This document shows positions 8,882 through 17,417 of a stretch of DNA of 64,000 nucleotides, in pieces (position 1 is the stretch's first letter; each line of letters opens with the position of its first letter). The stretch is taken from positions 62,001-126,000 of the forward strand of contig JANJTC010000002.1 of NCBI GenBank assembly GCA_024711325.1. The letters run 5' to 3'. The translations under genes were made by a program, and so were the position numbers. Under the pieces are notes generated by a model that worked only from the letters and a program-made list of their open reading frames with translations, had not been told where the DNA came from and made no database searches. The stretch is from Bacteriovoracaceae bacterium. Lineage in GTDB: Bacteria > Bdellovibrionota > Bacteriovoracia > Bacteriovoracales > Bacteriovoracaceae.

Positions 8882-9958
8882 TCATTCCGTGAGGTAAAGA
8901 TTCTTCCCTTTGCCCTCAACAGCATTACGGATGGTAAGAGAGAGTCCTTTTGCATGACCCAGCTGACTAGCATTGTAGTCAGTTTGATTATTAGAGCGGG
9001 TATTGCCGAGCTTTCGGTAAATGATTTGTGTGTCAAAATCGAGTTTCTTTTGAACCACCACCAAAGCTTTTTTATCTGCTTCACTGTAATTTTTTTTGGC
9101 CTCAGACATTTTTTCCTGAAATCCATCAGAGACTCCCAGGAAAAAAGAATTCTTCGCCTGAAGACCCGAGAGACCATGTTCTTTTTTCGCCAATTCCCAC
9201 AGGTGGTCAAGTTCTTGATCCAGAAAATTGGCCACATAGACCGCAAGCTTAACATTGGTTAAAGAACCAGAAACTTCCAGACAGCAGGAATTTTTTCCCT
9301 GGCTAATGACGGGTCTTACAATGAAATGTTTTAAGATGGCATAAATGGCCGTGATCTTAGTATCTTTTCTTTTTCTTAACAGAACCCGCTCCAGATAGAT
9401 GGGCTCTTCTTTATTACTTATATAGTCCAGGTTATGGCGCAAAAGAAGCTCATTGGCCTTAAGTGTTGCAAGTTCCGCTTCATGAGAGTTTGAACTTTGA
9501 GCAAGCATAAAAAGTTTTTTAACTTTTTCCAGAATGCGTTCTGATACCAGATCACCTTCTTTGGATAAATTACTTTCATCCAGATTCATGGTCGCCCGGG
9601 AGACATCTTCAGGAAAACCAAAACGTTCACAGACTTCTTTAAATTCCGGGCCATGAGGACGGACATCCTGATAAATCAGATGAGTTAAATAGTGGGCCAG
9701 TTCATGCTTGAGGATGTCCCGGATAACACTATCTTTGGCCAGATAGATCAGTTTGCGATTGAGTCCGATTTGTAAATAGGGAGCATTAAAATGTCCCCAT
9801 TCTTTTCCTTCGAACACCACCACATTAATGGGATATAAGTAGCGGTTAAATTCGAAACGGCTTTTACGAATTGTGATGCCGGCCTTTTCAAGAATTTCTC
9901 TTAGAAAAGCTTCCGTCTTTTTAATGAAAGCAAGTGAAGTATTGTCGTAAATAAACAT
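8882..9958 (-). CDS. SprT-like / DUF2786 protein
   Basis: A protein of about 358 residues joining two modules. The N-terminal part has the zinc-protease motif in ILKHELAHYLTH with a downstream HGPEFKEVC, as in SprT-like proteins. The next part, beginning EKVKKLFMLAQSSNSHEAELATLKANELL, is a DUF2786 domain. A C-terminal DUF7168-like region follows. A role in proteolysis of DNA-protein crosslinks is known for SprTN but is only inferred here. A TTG start at 9985 is possible; the ATG at 9958 is used. Confidence 0.75.
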   Translation of the reverse strand: MFIYDNTSLAFIKKTEAFLREILEKAGITIRKSRFEFNRYLYPINVVVFEGKEWGHFNAPYLQIGLNRKLIYLAKDSVIRDILKHELAHYLTHLIYQDVRPHGPEFKEVCERFGFPEDVSRATMNLDESNLSKEGDLVSERILEKVKKLFMLAQSSNSHEAELATLKANELLLRHNLDYISNKEEPIYLERVLLRKRKDTKITAIYAILKHFIVRPVISQGKNSCCLEVSGSLTNVKLAVYVANFLDQELDHLWELAKKEHGLSGLQAKNSFFLGVSDGFQEKMSEAKKNYSEADKKALVVVQKKLDFDTQIIYRKLGNTRSNNQTDYNASQLGHAKGLSLTIRNAVEGKGKNLYLTE

Positions 9959-10159
9959 GCCATATTTTAAGGCCTTTGAGGTCAAAGGACAACTTCAGGT
10001 TGTAAGACGAAGTTAAAGATTTCACTCTAAAAACGCCATTTTTGGTGTCAAAAGGATTCCAAATAAAAAAAATACATAGTGCCAAAATGCACTCATTACT
10101 TAATTGTTTTCAGCATGTTACTCCTTAAATATATTCCACGCCACATGAAGGAGGAAGGG

Positions 10160-10510
10160 ATGAACAAGCTGCTTAAAGCATCTTTATTTTTAGTTTTCTT
10201 CGTTAGCTTTCAAAACCATCTTTTTGCCCAGGATTTGAATTGCGAGTTTAAGGGAGAAAAAATGGAAGGAATTAAATCCATCCGAATAAATGATGAGAGC
10301 TTGATCATAAATAAAGAATTGGAAATCCCTCTTGATAAATCCCGCGTAAAATGTGGAAACTTCGGCCGTCAAATTCGTTTCGATGGAATGGCCTTGGGTT
10401 ATCAGGTAGTGCTGGAATCTTGCACCACTGAAGCAAAGTTTGAGGGTAACTTAATCGACTCCGTCAATGAAGTCGCCGCTCGCGTTCTCTGTCATCAGGT
10501 TAAAATCTAA
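10160..10510 (+). CDS. Small secreted protein
   Basis: A 116-residue protein with a clear Sec signal peptide (MNKLLKASLFLVFFVSFQNH, then LFAQ, cleavage after about residue 24) and four cysteines in the mature part that could form two disulphides. The start is fixed by a strong AAGGAGGAAGGG ribosome site just before the ATG at 10160; the longer frame from 10079 is not needed. The final 60 bases overlap the end of the convergent PhoD-like gene. No family is recognised. Confidence 0.7.
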   Translation: MNKLLKASLFLVFFVSFQNHLFAQDLNCEFKGEKMEGIKSIRINDESLIINKELEIPLDKSRVKCGNFGRQIRFDGMALGYQVVLESCTTEAKFEGNLIDSVNEVAARVLCHQVKI

Positions 10511-11500
10511 TTGATTTTGTAGGACCCAGCGATTGAATTTAAGACGAAAAGTTCTTCTATGGAATTCTTGTCCGAAGCGATTGCGGATGGCCATAGAAAG
10601 CACGGGAGTCTCCTGATCCCACTCGATATCCACCAGACCATAAGCAATTCCAAAAAAAGAAGTTTCATATCTTCGTCCCAGGTACCCCCAGAATATGCGG
10701 GGTACCCGATGGGTCATTCCACTAGAAAGAAACTCCAGATGTCCAAACCTTCTAAAAATAGTTGAAAAATGCATATCGCCTGTCAGAAACACCACACCCT
10801 TGGTGTTGAGTCTCTCAACTAATTCCAGCAGGCGGTCCCGTTCAGTTGGATAATTAGGCCAGGCACCATCTGAGAGGGGATGAAGAGGTGAAAGTATGGA
10901 TAATCCTGACATGATGAAGTGAACACTTGCCCGGGAGTTTTTTAATTGTGTCTCCAGCCACTGCCACTGGGTTTCACCCAACATGGGTGCTTTTGGATCA
11001 AGATCCATGAAGTAGCGGTTATCCAGAAGAATAAACTTGATCTTACCAAAAGTGTAACTGGTATAGACTCCTTCTTGTTTTCTCCTCTGTGAGCCCATTG
11101 GTTCTTCCAGAAAATCCAAAAAGAGTTTTTGATTTCGGACCTTGTCTTTAAAATAACCGTTAGTATTATTGCCCCCGTAATCGTGATCATCCCACATACC
11201 CATAATGGGCACTTGTTTTTTGAAGTTAAGATAGTCAGGGATGGCATTTTGTTTATCCAATGCAATTTTTAAATCTTTACCGGGTTCACGATCGGCATAA
11301 ACATTATCACCGGACCACATAAAAAAATCGGGACGGGCCTTAAGCATCTCATTCCACAGTGGCTGAACTTGAGTCTGGTCGTTACAGGAGCCAAAAACAA
11401 ATCGGGTGACAGTCTTTAAACTCATGAGTCTTTCATGGTTGGTTGCCAAGAGTGTTGAAGAGTAGAGAAAGGTAAAAAGAGTGATCCATTTCATGCGCAC
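10451..11500 (-). CDS. PhoD-like alkaline phosphatase family protein
   Basis: A 349-residue exported metallophosphoesterase. After a signal peptide (residues 1-19) come the PhoD-type metal motifs FGSCND, WSGDNVYADREP, MWDDHDYGGNN and LLDNRYF, then LTGDMHFSTIF. PhoD enzymes release phosphate from phosphodiesters in the periplasm or outside the cell. The length is short for classical PhoD and fits the compact PhoD-like group. It overlaps the convergent small secreted protein gene by 60 bases. Confidence 0.82.
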   Translation of the reverse strand: MRMKWITLFTFLYSSTLLATNHERLMSLKTVTRFVFGSCNDQTQVQPLWNEMLKARPDFFMWSGDNVYADREPGKDLKIALDKQNAIPDYLNFKKQVPIMGMWDDHDYGGNNTNGYFKDKVRNQKLFLDFLEEPMGSQRRKQEGVYTSYTFGKIKFILLDNRYFMDLDPKAPMLGETQWQWLETQLKNSRASVHFIMSGLSILSPLHPLSDGAWPNYPTERDRLLELVERLNTKGVVFLTGDMHFSTIFRRFGHLEFLSSGMTHRVPRIFWGYLGRRYETSFFGIAYGLVDIEWDQETPVLSMAIRNRFGQEFHRRTFRLKFNRWVLQNQLDFNLMTENASGDFIDGVD

Positions 11501-11553
11501 CCCCGAAAAGAGGTTGATCTTTACATTCTTTTTTTACAATGGAATGACACGAG

Positions 11554-12420
11554 TCACTTATTTCGTTGAGTCAGTGAGCTGCCCAGCGAAGAGATAATGA
11601 CACAAACAATGGCAAGCCACTGAAAAGTTGTTAATCGTTCAGCAAGAAAAATAAGCCCCATGAGAGAGGCAATGGCCGGTTCCATGCTCATCAGGACACC
11701 AAAGGTCTTGGTTGGCATTTTCTTTAAAGCAAACATCTCCAGAGTATAAGGCAGAGCACTTCCAAAGAAGGCCACCATAAGTGCCAGAGGCAGGGCGGAG
11801 AGATTAAATAATTTAGAACCATCGGCCATGATGCCAAAGGGGAGTACTGCTGCAGCAGCGACCAGCATTCCCATGCTTGATGCCACTCCGCCTGAGAGGG
11901 TGTCGCCGGCCTTTTTACCAAAGATGATATACAAGGCCCAACAAAGGCCTGCAATCAAGGCAAACAGGATCCCCAGAGGATCCAGAGCATGGTCAGTAAT
12001 TTCTAGCGGCAAGAGCAGAATAATTCCTACGGCCGCCAAGAGGGCCCACAGGTAATCAACTTTTTTATGTGAAGACCAGATGGCAACGGCCAGAGGGCCA
12101 GTAAATTCCAGTGCGACTGCAATGCCAAGTGGGATTCTTTCAAGAGCAAAATAAAAACTGTAATTCATCAGACCTAGTGAGAGTCCATAAAAAAGCAGGC
12201 TTTTTAAAACACCGTGGGTGAATTTAATTTTCCAGGGCCTGAAGACGGCCGTCATTATGATGCCCGCAAAGAGCAGTCGCAGAGTGGATGTTCCCCCGAC
12301 TCCCAGAATAGGAAAAAGGTGCTTGGCCTGAGAAGCTCCAAACTGAATCGAGCACATGGCCAACATCAGAATAAAAATGGGTAAAAAAAAGGCCCCGGAT
12401 GGGGCCTTAGAGTTTTTCAA
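11554..12420 (-). CDS. RhtA-like EamA/DMT exporter with embedded terminator
   Basis: A 288-residue inner membrane exporter with about ten helices and two EamA repeats. Its N-terminus (FFLPIFILMLAMCSIQFGAS, then QAKHLFP) aligns by eye with the E. coli threonine/homoserine exporter RhtA, so the start at TTG 12420 is likely real. It is supported by a strong AAGGTGGAG 7 bases upstream, inside the end of sdhB. The TTG directly follows the sdhB stop in the same frame. Codons 5-12 encode an intrinsic terminator hairpin, so expression from the sdh transcript would need read-through. Confidence 0.78.
   Translation of the reverse strand: MKNSKAPSGAFFLPIFILMLAMCSIQFGASQAKHLFPILGVGGTSTLRLLFAGIIMTAVFRPWKIKFTHGVLKSLLFYGLSLGLMNYSFYFALERIPLGIAVALEFTGPLAVAIWSSHKKVDYLWALLAAVGIILLLPLEITDHALDPLGILFALIAGLCWALYIIFGKKAGDTLSGGVASSMGMLVAAAAVLPFGIMADGSKLFNLSALPLALMVAFFGSALPYTLEMFALKKMPTKTFGVLMSMEPAIASLMGLIFLAERLTTFQWLAIVCVIISSLGSSLTQRNK
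12383..12408 (-). terminator. sdh terminator inside the rhtA-like coding start
   Basis: On the minus strand the sequence reads AAGGCCCC-ATCC-GGGGCCTT followed by a run of T, a textbook intrinsic terminator 15-40 bases after the sdhB stop. It lies within codons 5-12 of the exporter gene, so it may act as an attenuator between sdhCAB and the exporter. Confidence 0.85.
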
Positions 12421-13212
12421 TTAAGCTCCACCTTCGGATCGTTTTTTCTCGTGATACGTAAAAGCAGCTTTCATGTATTCACGGTTCGCTCGAGCAATGT
12501 GCTCGATAGAAATTCCCTTCGGACAAGTGGCTTCACATTCAGCATGTGTTGAGCAGTTACCAAAGCCAAGGGAGTCGTGAGTGTAAACCATGTTCAAGGC
12601 ACGGCGTGGAGATTCCGGCTGACCTTGTGGTAACAGGGCCAGTTGTGAAATTTTTGATGACATGAAAAGCATTCCTGAACCATTTGGACAAGAAGCTACG
12701 CAAGCACCACAACCGATACAGGCCGCTGCATCCATGGCCTCATCAGCGATGGGCTTTGGAATAAGCATGGCATTACCATCAGGAGCATTACCAGTGTTGG
12801 CAGTAACATAACCACCTGCTGCCATTACTTTATCCATGGCCGAACGGTCGACGGTTAAGTCTTTAATGACCGGGAAAGCTGAGGCACGGAAGGGTTCAAC
12901 CACGATATTGTCGCCATTTTTGTAATGTCTCATGTGAACCTGACAAGTTGTCGTGTTCTTGAAACCACCATGAGCTTTTCCGTCGATGGCCATAGAACAC
13001 ATACCGCAAATACCCTCGCGGCAGTCATGGTCAAAGGCGATAGGATCTTCACCCTTACGAACTAATTGATCGTTAAGCACATCAATCATTTCGAGGAAAG
13101 ACATATCGGGAGAAACGTTCTCCACGCGGTAATCAACGAGTTTACCTTCAGTTGTTGCATTTTTTTGGCGCCAGATTTTAAGGTTTAGCGTCATATTTTC
13201 TGTAGATGCCAT
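12421..13212 (-). CDS. sdhB: Succinate dehydrogenase iron-sulfur subunit
   Basis: A 263-residue subunit that passes electrons from SdhA to the membrane quinone site through three iron-sulfur clusters. The plant-type 2Fe-2S cysteines are in CREGICGMC; the two bacterial-ferredoxin motifs are CIGCGACVASCPNGSG and CEATCPKGIS. The protein resembles the type found with a single large cytochrome b subunit (menaquinone-type complex). It is third in the sdhC-sdhA-sdhB operon, 12 bp after sdhA. Confidence 0.93.
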   Translation of the reverse strand: MASTENMTLNLKIWRQKNATTEGKLVDYRVENVSPDMSFLEMIDVLNDQLVRKGEDPIAFDHDCREGICGMCSMAIDGKAHGGFKNTTTCQVHMRHYKNGDNIVVEPFRASAFPVIKDLTVDRSAMDKVMAAGGYVTANTGNAPDGNAMLIPKPIADEAMDAAACIGCGACVASCPNGSGMLFMSSKISQLALLPQGQPESPRRALNMVYTHDSLGFGNCSTHAECEATCPKGISIEHIARANREYMKAAFTYHEKKRSEGGA

Positions 13213-13224
13213 AAATAGGGCTCC

Positions 13225-15144
13225 TTATTTGTACGAACGAGTAGCGAGTTGAACATTCTCAAACTTCAGTTCTTCCTGATGACGGATAGGACTTGAGTTC
13301 TGACCGGTATATTCCCATACAGCGGCATGAGTAAAGTTTTCATCGTCACGTTTAGCTTCGTTGTCCGGGGTCTGGAATTCTTCACGGAAGTGACCACCAC
13401 AAGACTCTCTACGCTCAAGAGCATCCAGTGCCATGAGTTCTCCGAGTTCTAGGTAATCAGCAACACGAGTGGCCTTGTGAAGTTCGAGGTTAAAGTTTCC
13501 TGTGTCACCCGGAACGTTTACGTCATGCCAGAATTCTTCACGAAGTTTTCTGATGCCGTCGATAGCATTCTTAAGACCTGCTTCATTACGGCTCATTCCC
13601 ACGTTTTCCCACATGATGTGGCCAAGTTCTTTATGGAAATCTGAAACTGTTCTCTTACCGTTAATGCCCAGAATTTTTGAAGTCTGAAGCATCACTGCCT
13701 GTTCAGCATCTTTGAAAGCATTGTCTTCAGTCGTTACTTTTTCAAGGGGAGTTGAAGCAAGGTAGTTACTAAGTGTGTATGGGATAACAAAATATCCATC
13801 GGCCAGACCCTGCATAAGAGCAGAGGCACCCAGACGATTGGCCCCGTGATCTGAGAAGTTTGCTTCTCCTAAAACGTGAAGACCTGGAATGGTTGATTGA
13901 AGGTTATAGTCCACCCATAAACCACCCATAGTGTAGTGAACAGCAGGGTAAATCATCATTGGTGTTTTATAAGGATCATCACCTGTGATTCTTTCATACA
14001 TTTCAAAAAGGTTTCCGTATTTACCTGCGATGGTATCACGACCATCACGTTTAATGGCATCACGGAAATCCAGATAAACGGCCATCTTGGTTGAACCAAC
14101 GCCTTTACCTTCATCACAACGGAATTTTGCCTGACGGCTTGATACGTCTCTTGGAGCAAGGTTACCGAAAGATGGGTAAACGCGCTCGAGGTAGTAATCT
14201 CTGTCTTCATCAGGGATATCAGCTGGCTTACGAGTATCGCCTTCTTTTTTCGGAACCCAAACCCGGCCATCGTTACGAAGAGATTCAGACATAAGGGTTA
14301 GCTTAGACTGATAGTCACCGTGAACCGGAATACATGTCGGGTGAATTTGAGTGAAGCAAGGATTCGCGAACGCAGCTCCGCGCTTATAACATCTCCAGGC
14401 GGCAGAGCCGTTAGAGACCTGAGCGTTGGTTGAAAGATAGAAAACGTTTCCGTAACCACCAGTACAAAGAAGAACAGCATCAGCAGCGTAGCGCTCTAGT
14501 TCACCTGTTAAAAGGTTACGAACGATGATACCGCGAGCTTTTCCATTGATGGTCACAAGGTCCATCATTTCACGACGGTTGTATTGTTTGATCTTACCCT
14601 TGGCCACCATCTTCATCATGCCTGAATAAGCACCCAATAGAAGCTGTTGACCGGTTTGACCGCGGGCATAGAAAGTTCGACTTACCTGAGCACCACCGAA
14701 TGAACGGTTATCTAAATAACCGCCGTATTCACGAGCAAAAGGAACTCCTTGGGCCACCATCTGATCGATGATGTTATTAGAGACCTCGGCCAGACGGTAA
14801 ACGTTAGCTTCACGAGCACGGTAATCGCCACCTTTGATGGTGTCATAGAAAAGGTTTTTAACCGAGTCACCATCATTAGGATAGTTCTTAGCGGCGTTGA
14901 TACCACCTTGAGCGGCAATCGAGTGAGCGCGACGAGGGGAATCCTGAATGCAAAATGAAAGCACGTTGTAGCCGAGTTCGGCCAGAGTAGCAGCGGCCGA
15001 GCCACCAGCAAGTCCGGTACCGACAACGATTACGGTGAACTTTCTTTTATTGGCAGGGTTAACCCGCTTCATTTCAAATTTATGTTTTGCCCATTTTTCA
15101 GTCAGGGGACCGCTTGGAATTTTTGAGTCAAGATTAAGAGTCAT
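13225..15144 (-). CDS. sdhA: Succinate dehydrogenase flavoprotein subunit
   Basis: A 639-residue flavoprotein that oxidises succinate to fumarate (or the reverse). The dinucleotide fold is [19 protein letters not shown]; the FAD-linking histidine is in [18 protein letters not shown]; the active-site region HPTCIP and the later [20 protein letters not shown] segment are intact. Size and sequence style match the menaquinone-type enzymes of Bacteroidetes and deltaproteobacterial relatives. It begins 1 bp after sdhC ends. Confidence 0.94.
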   Translation of the reverse strand: MTLNLDSKIPSGPLTEKWAKHKFEMKRVNPANKRKFTVIVVGTGLAGGSAAATLAELGYNVLSFCIQDSPRRAHSIAAQGGINAAKNYPNDGDSVKNLFYDTIKGGDYRAREANVYRLAEVSNNIIDQMVAQGVPFAREYGGYLDNRSFGGAQVSRTFYARGQTGQQLLLGAYSGMMKMVAKGKIKQYNRREMMDLVTINGKARGIIVRNLLTGELERYAADAVLLCTGGYGNVFYLSTNAQVSNGSAAWRCYKRGAAFANPCFTQIHPTCIPVHGDYQSKLTLMSESLRNDGRVWVPKKEGDTRKPADIPDEDRDYYLERVYPSFGNLAPRDVSSRQAKFRCDEGKGVGSTKMAVYLDFRDAIKRDGRDTIAGKYGNLFEMYERITGDDPYKTPMMIYPAVHYTMGGLWVDYNLQSTIPGLHVLGEANFSDHGANRLGASALMQGLADGYFVIPYTLSNYLASTPLEKVTTEDNAFKDAEQAVMLQTSKILGINGKRTVSDFHKELGHIMWENVGMSRNEAGLKNAIDGIRKLREEFWHDVNVPGDTGNFNLELHKATRVADYLELGELMALDALERRESCGGHFREEFQTPDNEAKRDDENFTHAAVWEYTGQNSSPIRHQEELKFENVQLATRSYK

Positions 15145-15145
15145 A

Positions 15146-15820
15146 TTACACTCCCTTCATATAGGCCCAAACTGATACGAAAGCAAAACCGCCTCCGACC
15201 ACGATGGCGTATAGATAGCCGATGATTTTAATTTTACCAAAGTACTTACCGTGATTCAGACCCAAAGACTGGAAAGCCGATGAGAAACCGTGGGCAGTGT
15301 GGAAGGCCGCACAGAACATGGCAAACACATACCAGCCAACGCTGACAGGGTTTGCAAAATATTCCATCGTTGTTTTGTAAATATCACGCATTTCAGTGCC
15401 ATCAACCACAGTTGTGTAGACTGTTCCGAATTTTAAATTCATCAGGTGAAGAATTAAAAAAACCAGGAGCACCAAACCAGTGTAGGGCATTGTTGCCGAC
15501 ATCAAGGTTGTTCCACGACCTGTACGCTTTTTCATGGCGTACTTACCGCGAGAGCGCATGTTTTCTATATTTAATCTGACGGCCAGGTACATATGAACTA
15601 GAAAAACCAGCGCAAGACCTGCCTCGATTACATAAAGAAGACCCCCCAATGCGAACAGCTTGTAGCTGTAGAGGTTGAAAGCATCAGGTCCTACCAGAAG
15701 CAGAAGATTTCCCAAGAGGTGACTTACCAGGAACCCACAAAGAAGCAGGCCAGTAATCGCAACGAGGTGTTTTCTACCAATGGAAGAGCCAAAGTAATGA
15801 TTAACAGCTGATGTCATCAT
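15146..15820 (-). CDS. sdhC: Succinate dehydrogenase cytochrome b subunit
   Basis: A 224-residue membrane anchor with five predicted helices and histidines positioned for two haems (for example [21 protein letters not shown] and [15 protein letters not shown]). This is the single-subunit, di-haem cytochrome b558 type that reacts with menaquinone, and it explains why no sdhD is present. It is first in the operon; the 146 bp upstream to the photolyase end must hold the promoter. Confidence 0.9.
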   Translation of the reverse strand: MMTSAVNHYFGSSIGRKHLVAITGLLLCGFLVSHLLGNLLLLVGPDAFNLYSYKLFALGGLLYVIEAGLALVFLVHMYLAVRLNIENMRSRGKYAMKKRTGRGTTLMSATMPYTGLVLLVFLILHLMNLKFGTVYTTVVDGTEMRDIYKTTMEYFANPVSVGWYVFAMFCAAFHTAHGFSSAFQSLGLNHGKYFGKIKIIGYLYAIVVGGGFAFVSVWAYMKGV

Positions 15821-15966
15821 ACAAAAGAACTCCCTTTCGAATTGAAAAATAAAGCGGATTTAAGTCGCAGAAATAATTGTCTTTTACTCTACCAGATTTG
15901 CACGAGTTGTCAGTCGAGAAATGACTATTTTTCCGGTAGTTTCTGACTATGGGTGTCAGAGGCGTT

Positions 15967-17352
15967 TTATTTGCTGATTTTTATCACATCATACATTCGT
16001 AAGCAGCGACTTCGGCTCAGCTCATAACTCACAATGGGTCGAGGATAATCCGGAGCGAGGAGGGGATCGGGACGATGGAGGGCCTTACCCTTTAAATGTT
16101 TTAACTCCGGCACCCATTGATGAATGAACAGGCCTTCAGGATCGAACTTTTCACTTTGGGCATAAGGATTGAAGATGCGAAAATAAGGCTGGGAATCACA
16201 GCCGGAACTTGCTGACCACTGCCATCCCCCGTTGTTACTGGCCAGATCAAAGTCCAATAGTTTCTGAGCAAAGTATTTTTCGCCTTTGCGCCAATCAATT
16301 AAAAGTGTCTTACATAAAAAGGAGGCCACTACCATTCTGAGGCGATTGTGCATCATTCCCGTCTCATTTAAGCAGCGCATGGCCGCATCAATCAGAGGAA
16401 AACCTGTTTGTCCTGACTTCCAGGCGTTAAACTCTTTCTCAGATCCCAAAAACTTAATCTGATCATATTCAGGTTTGAAGGCCCCTTTCTCGACATGCGG
16501 ATAGCTATCCAGAATCATCTGATAAAAATCTCTCCAGATAATTTCTGATAACCAGGTTCTGGAACCTTCGGAAGAGTGATCAAGGGCCAGCTGGACCATA
16601 TTCCTGACGGAAATATTTCCAAAGCGCAGATACACTGAAAGGAGAGAAGTTCCCGAAAGAGAGGGGAAGTTTCGATTTTCAGCATACTCATCAATAGTCA
16701 AATTAAAATTTTTTAAGCGGCCAAGGCCCGCTGGAGATCCTCCAGTTAGAAGAGGAGGTGAATTAAAAAAACCGATGATTTTATACCAATCAAAGTCGAG
16801 AATATTTTTTTTGTTCTGAAACTGCCGGAGATTTTCAAGTGAACAATCGTAATTGGGAACAATCCGTTCTGTCTTTTCAAAAGTCTCCAGCCACTTATTT
16901 TTATAAGGCGTAAATACTTTGTAGATACCAAAACTATTGGTCAGAACTTCCTGTTTTTCAAACATGACTGAATCTTTGAATTGCTCGAAGTTTATTCCCA
17001 TGTGGGAGAGTTTCTTGGCAACTTTTAAGTCACGAGCTTTGGCATAAGGTTCATAATCACGATTACAGAAGACACTTTTCACTTTTAATTCCGAGGCGAG
17101 TTTCGGGATTTCTTCTTCTGGTCTCCCATATCTGATTAAAAGGGAAGAACCGTGCTTATGCAGGATTTTTTCCATCTCCTGCAAGGACTGATAGATAAAG
17201 CTCACTCTGCGATCATGCTTGTCTGAGAGCTTATTTAAGATAAGTGGATCAAAGACAAAAACTAAAGTTGTCTCACCGGTTTCCAGTGCATGGGATAAGG
17301 CCACGTGGTCATGCAGCCTCAAATCTCTTCGGATCCAACATAATGATGACAT
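15967..17352 (-). CDS. phrB: Deoxyribodipyrimidine photolyase
   Basis: A 461-residue FAD photolyase of the class I CPD/cryptochrome family that repairs UV pyrimidine dimers. The N-terminal antenna domain starts LCWIRRDLRLHDHVALSHAL; the FAD domain includes SEIIWRDFYQMIL, TGFPLIDAAMRCLNETGMMHNRLRM and SSGCDSQPYFRIFNP. Length is standard. It lies downstream of the Fic protein gene on the same strand but is separated from it by a strong terminator. Confidence 0.9.
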   Translation of the reverse strand: MSSLCWIRRDLRLHDHVALSHALETGETTLVFVFDPLILNKLSDKHDRRVSFIYQSLQEMEKILHKHGSSLLIRYGRPEEEIPKLASELKVKSVFCNRDYEPYAKARDLKVAKKLSHMGINFEQFKDSVMFEKQEVLTNSFGIYKVFTPYKNKWLETFEKTERIVPNYDCSLENLRQFQNKKNILDFDWYKIIGFFNSPPLLTGGSPAGLGRLKNFNLTIDEYAENRNFPSLSGTSLLSVYLRFGNISVRNMVQLALDHSSEGSRTWLSEIIWRDFYQMILDSYPHVEKGAFKPEYDQIKFLGSEKEFNAWKSGQTGFPLIDAAMRCLNETGMMHNRLRMVVASFLCKTLLIDWRKGEKYFAQKLLDFDLASNNGGWQWSASSGCDSQPYFRIFNPYAQSEKFDPEGLFIHQWVPELKHLKGKALHRPDPLLAPDYPRPIVSYELSRSRCLRMYDVIKISK

Positions 17353-17366
17353 GAGAATAGTGTCTC

Positions 17367-17396
17367 AAAAAAAAGGGTCCTTTTACAGGACCCTTA
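17367..17396 (-). terminator. Terminator of the Fic effector gene
   Basis: On the minus strand AAGGGTCC, a 7-base loop and GGACCCTT are followed directly by eight T residues. It lies 20-50 bases after the Fic gene stop and just before the photolyase start, so it isolates the two genes. Confidence 0.85.
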
Positions 17397-17417
17397 TTAG
17401 GTTGTTTGACTTTTGTC

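Noticed and set aside
8863..9255. Upstream extension of the thioesterase frame (would add 131 residues)
   Set aside because: It lies in the shadow of the SprT-like gene on the same strand and has no family resemblance; only the part from 8862 matches hot-dog thioesterases.
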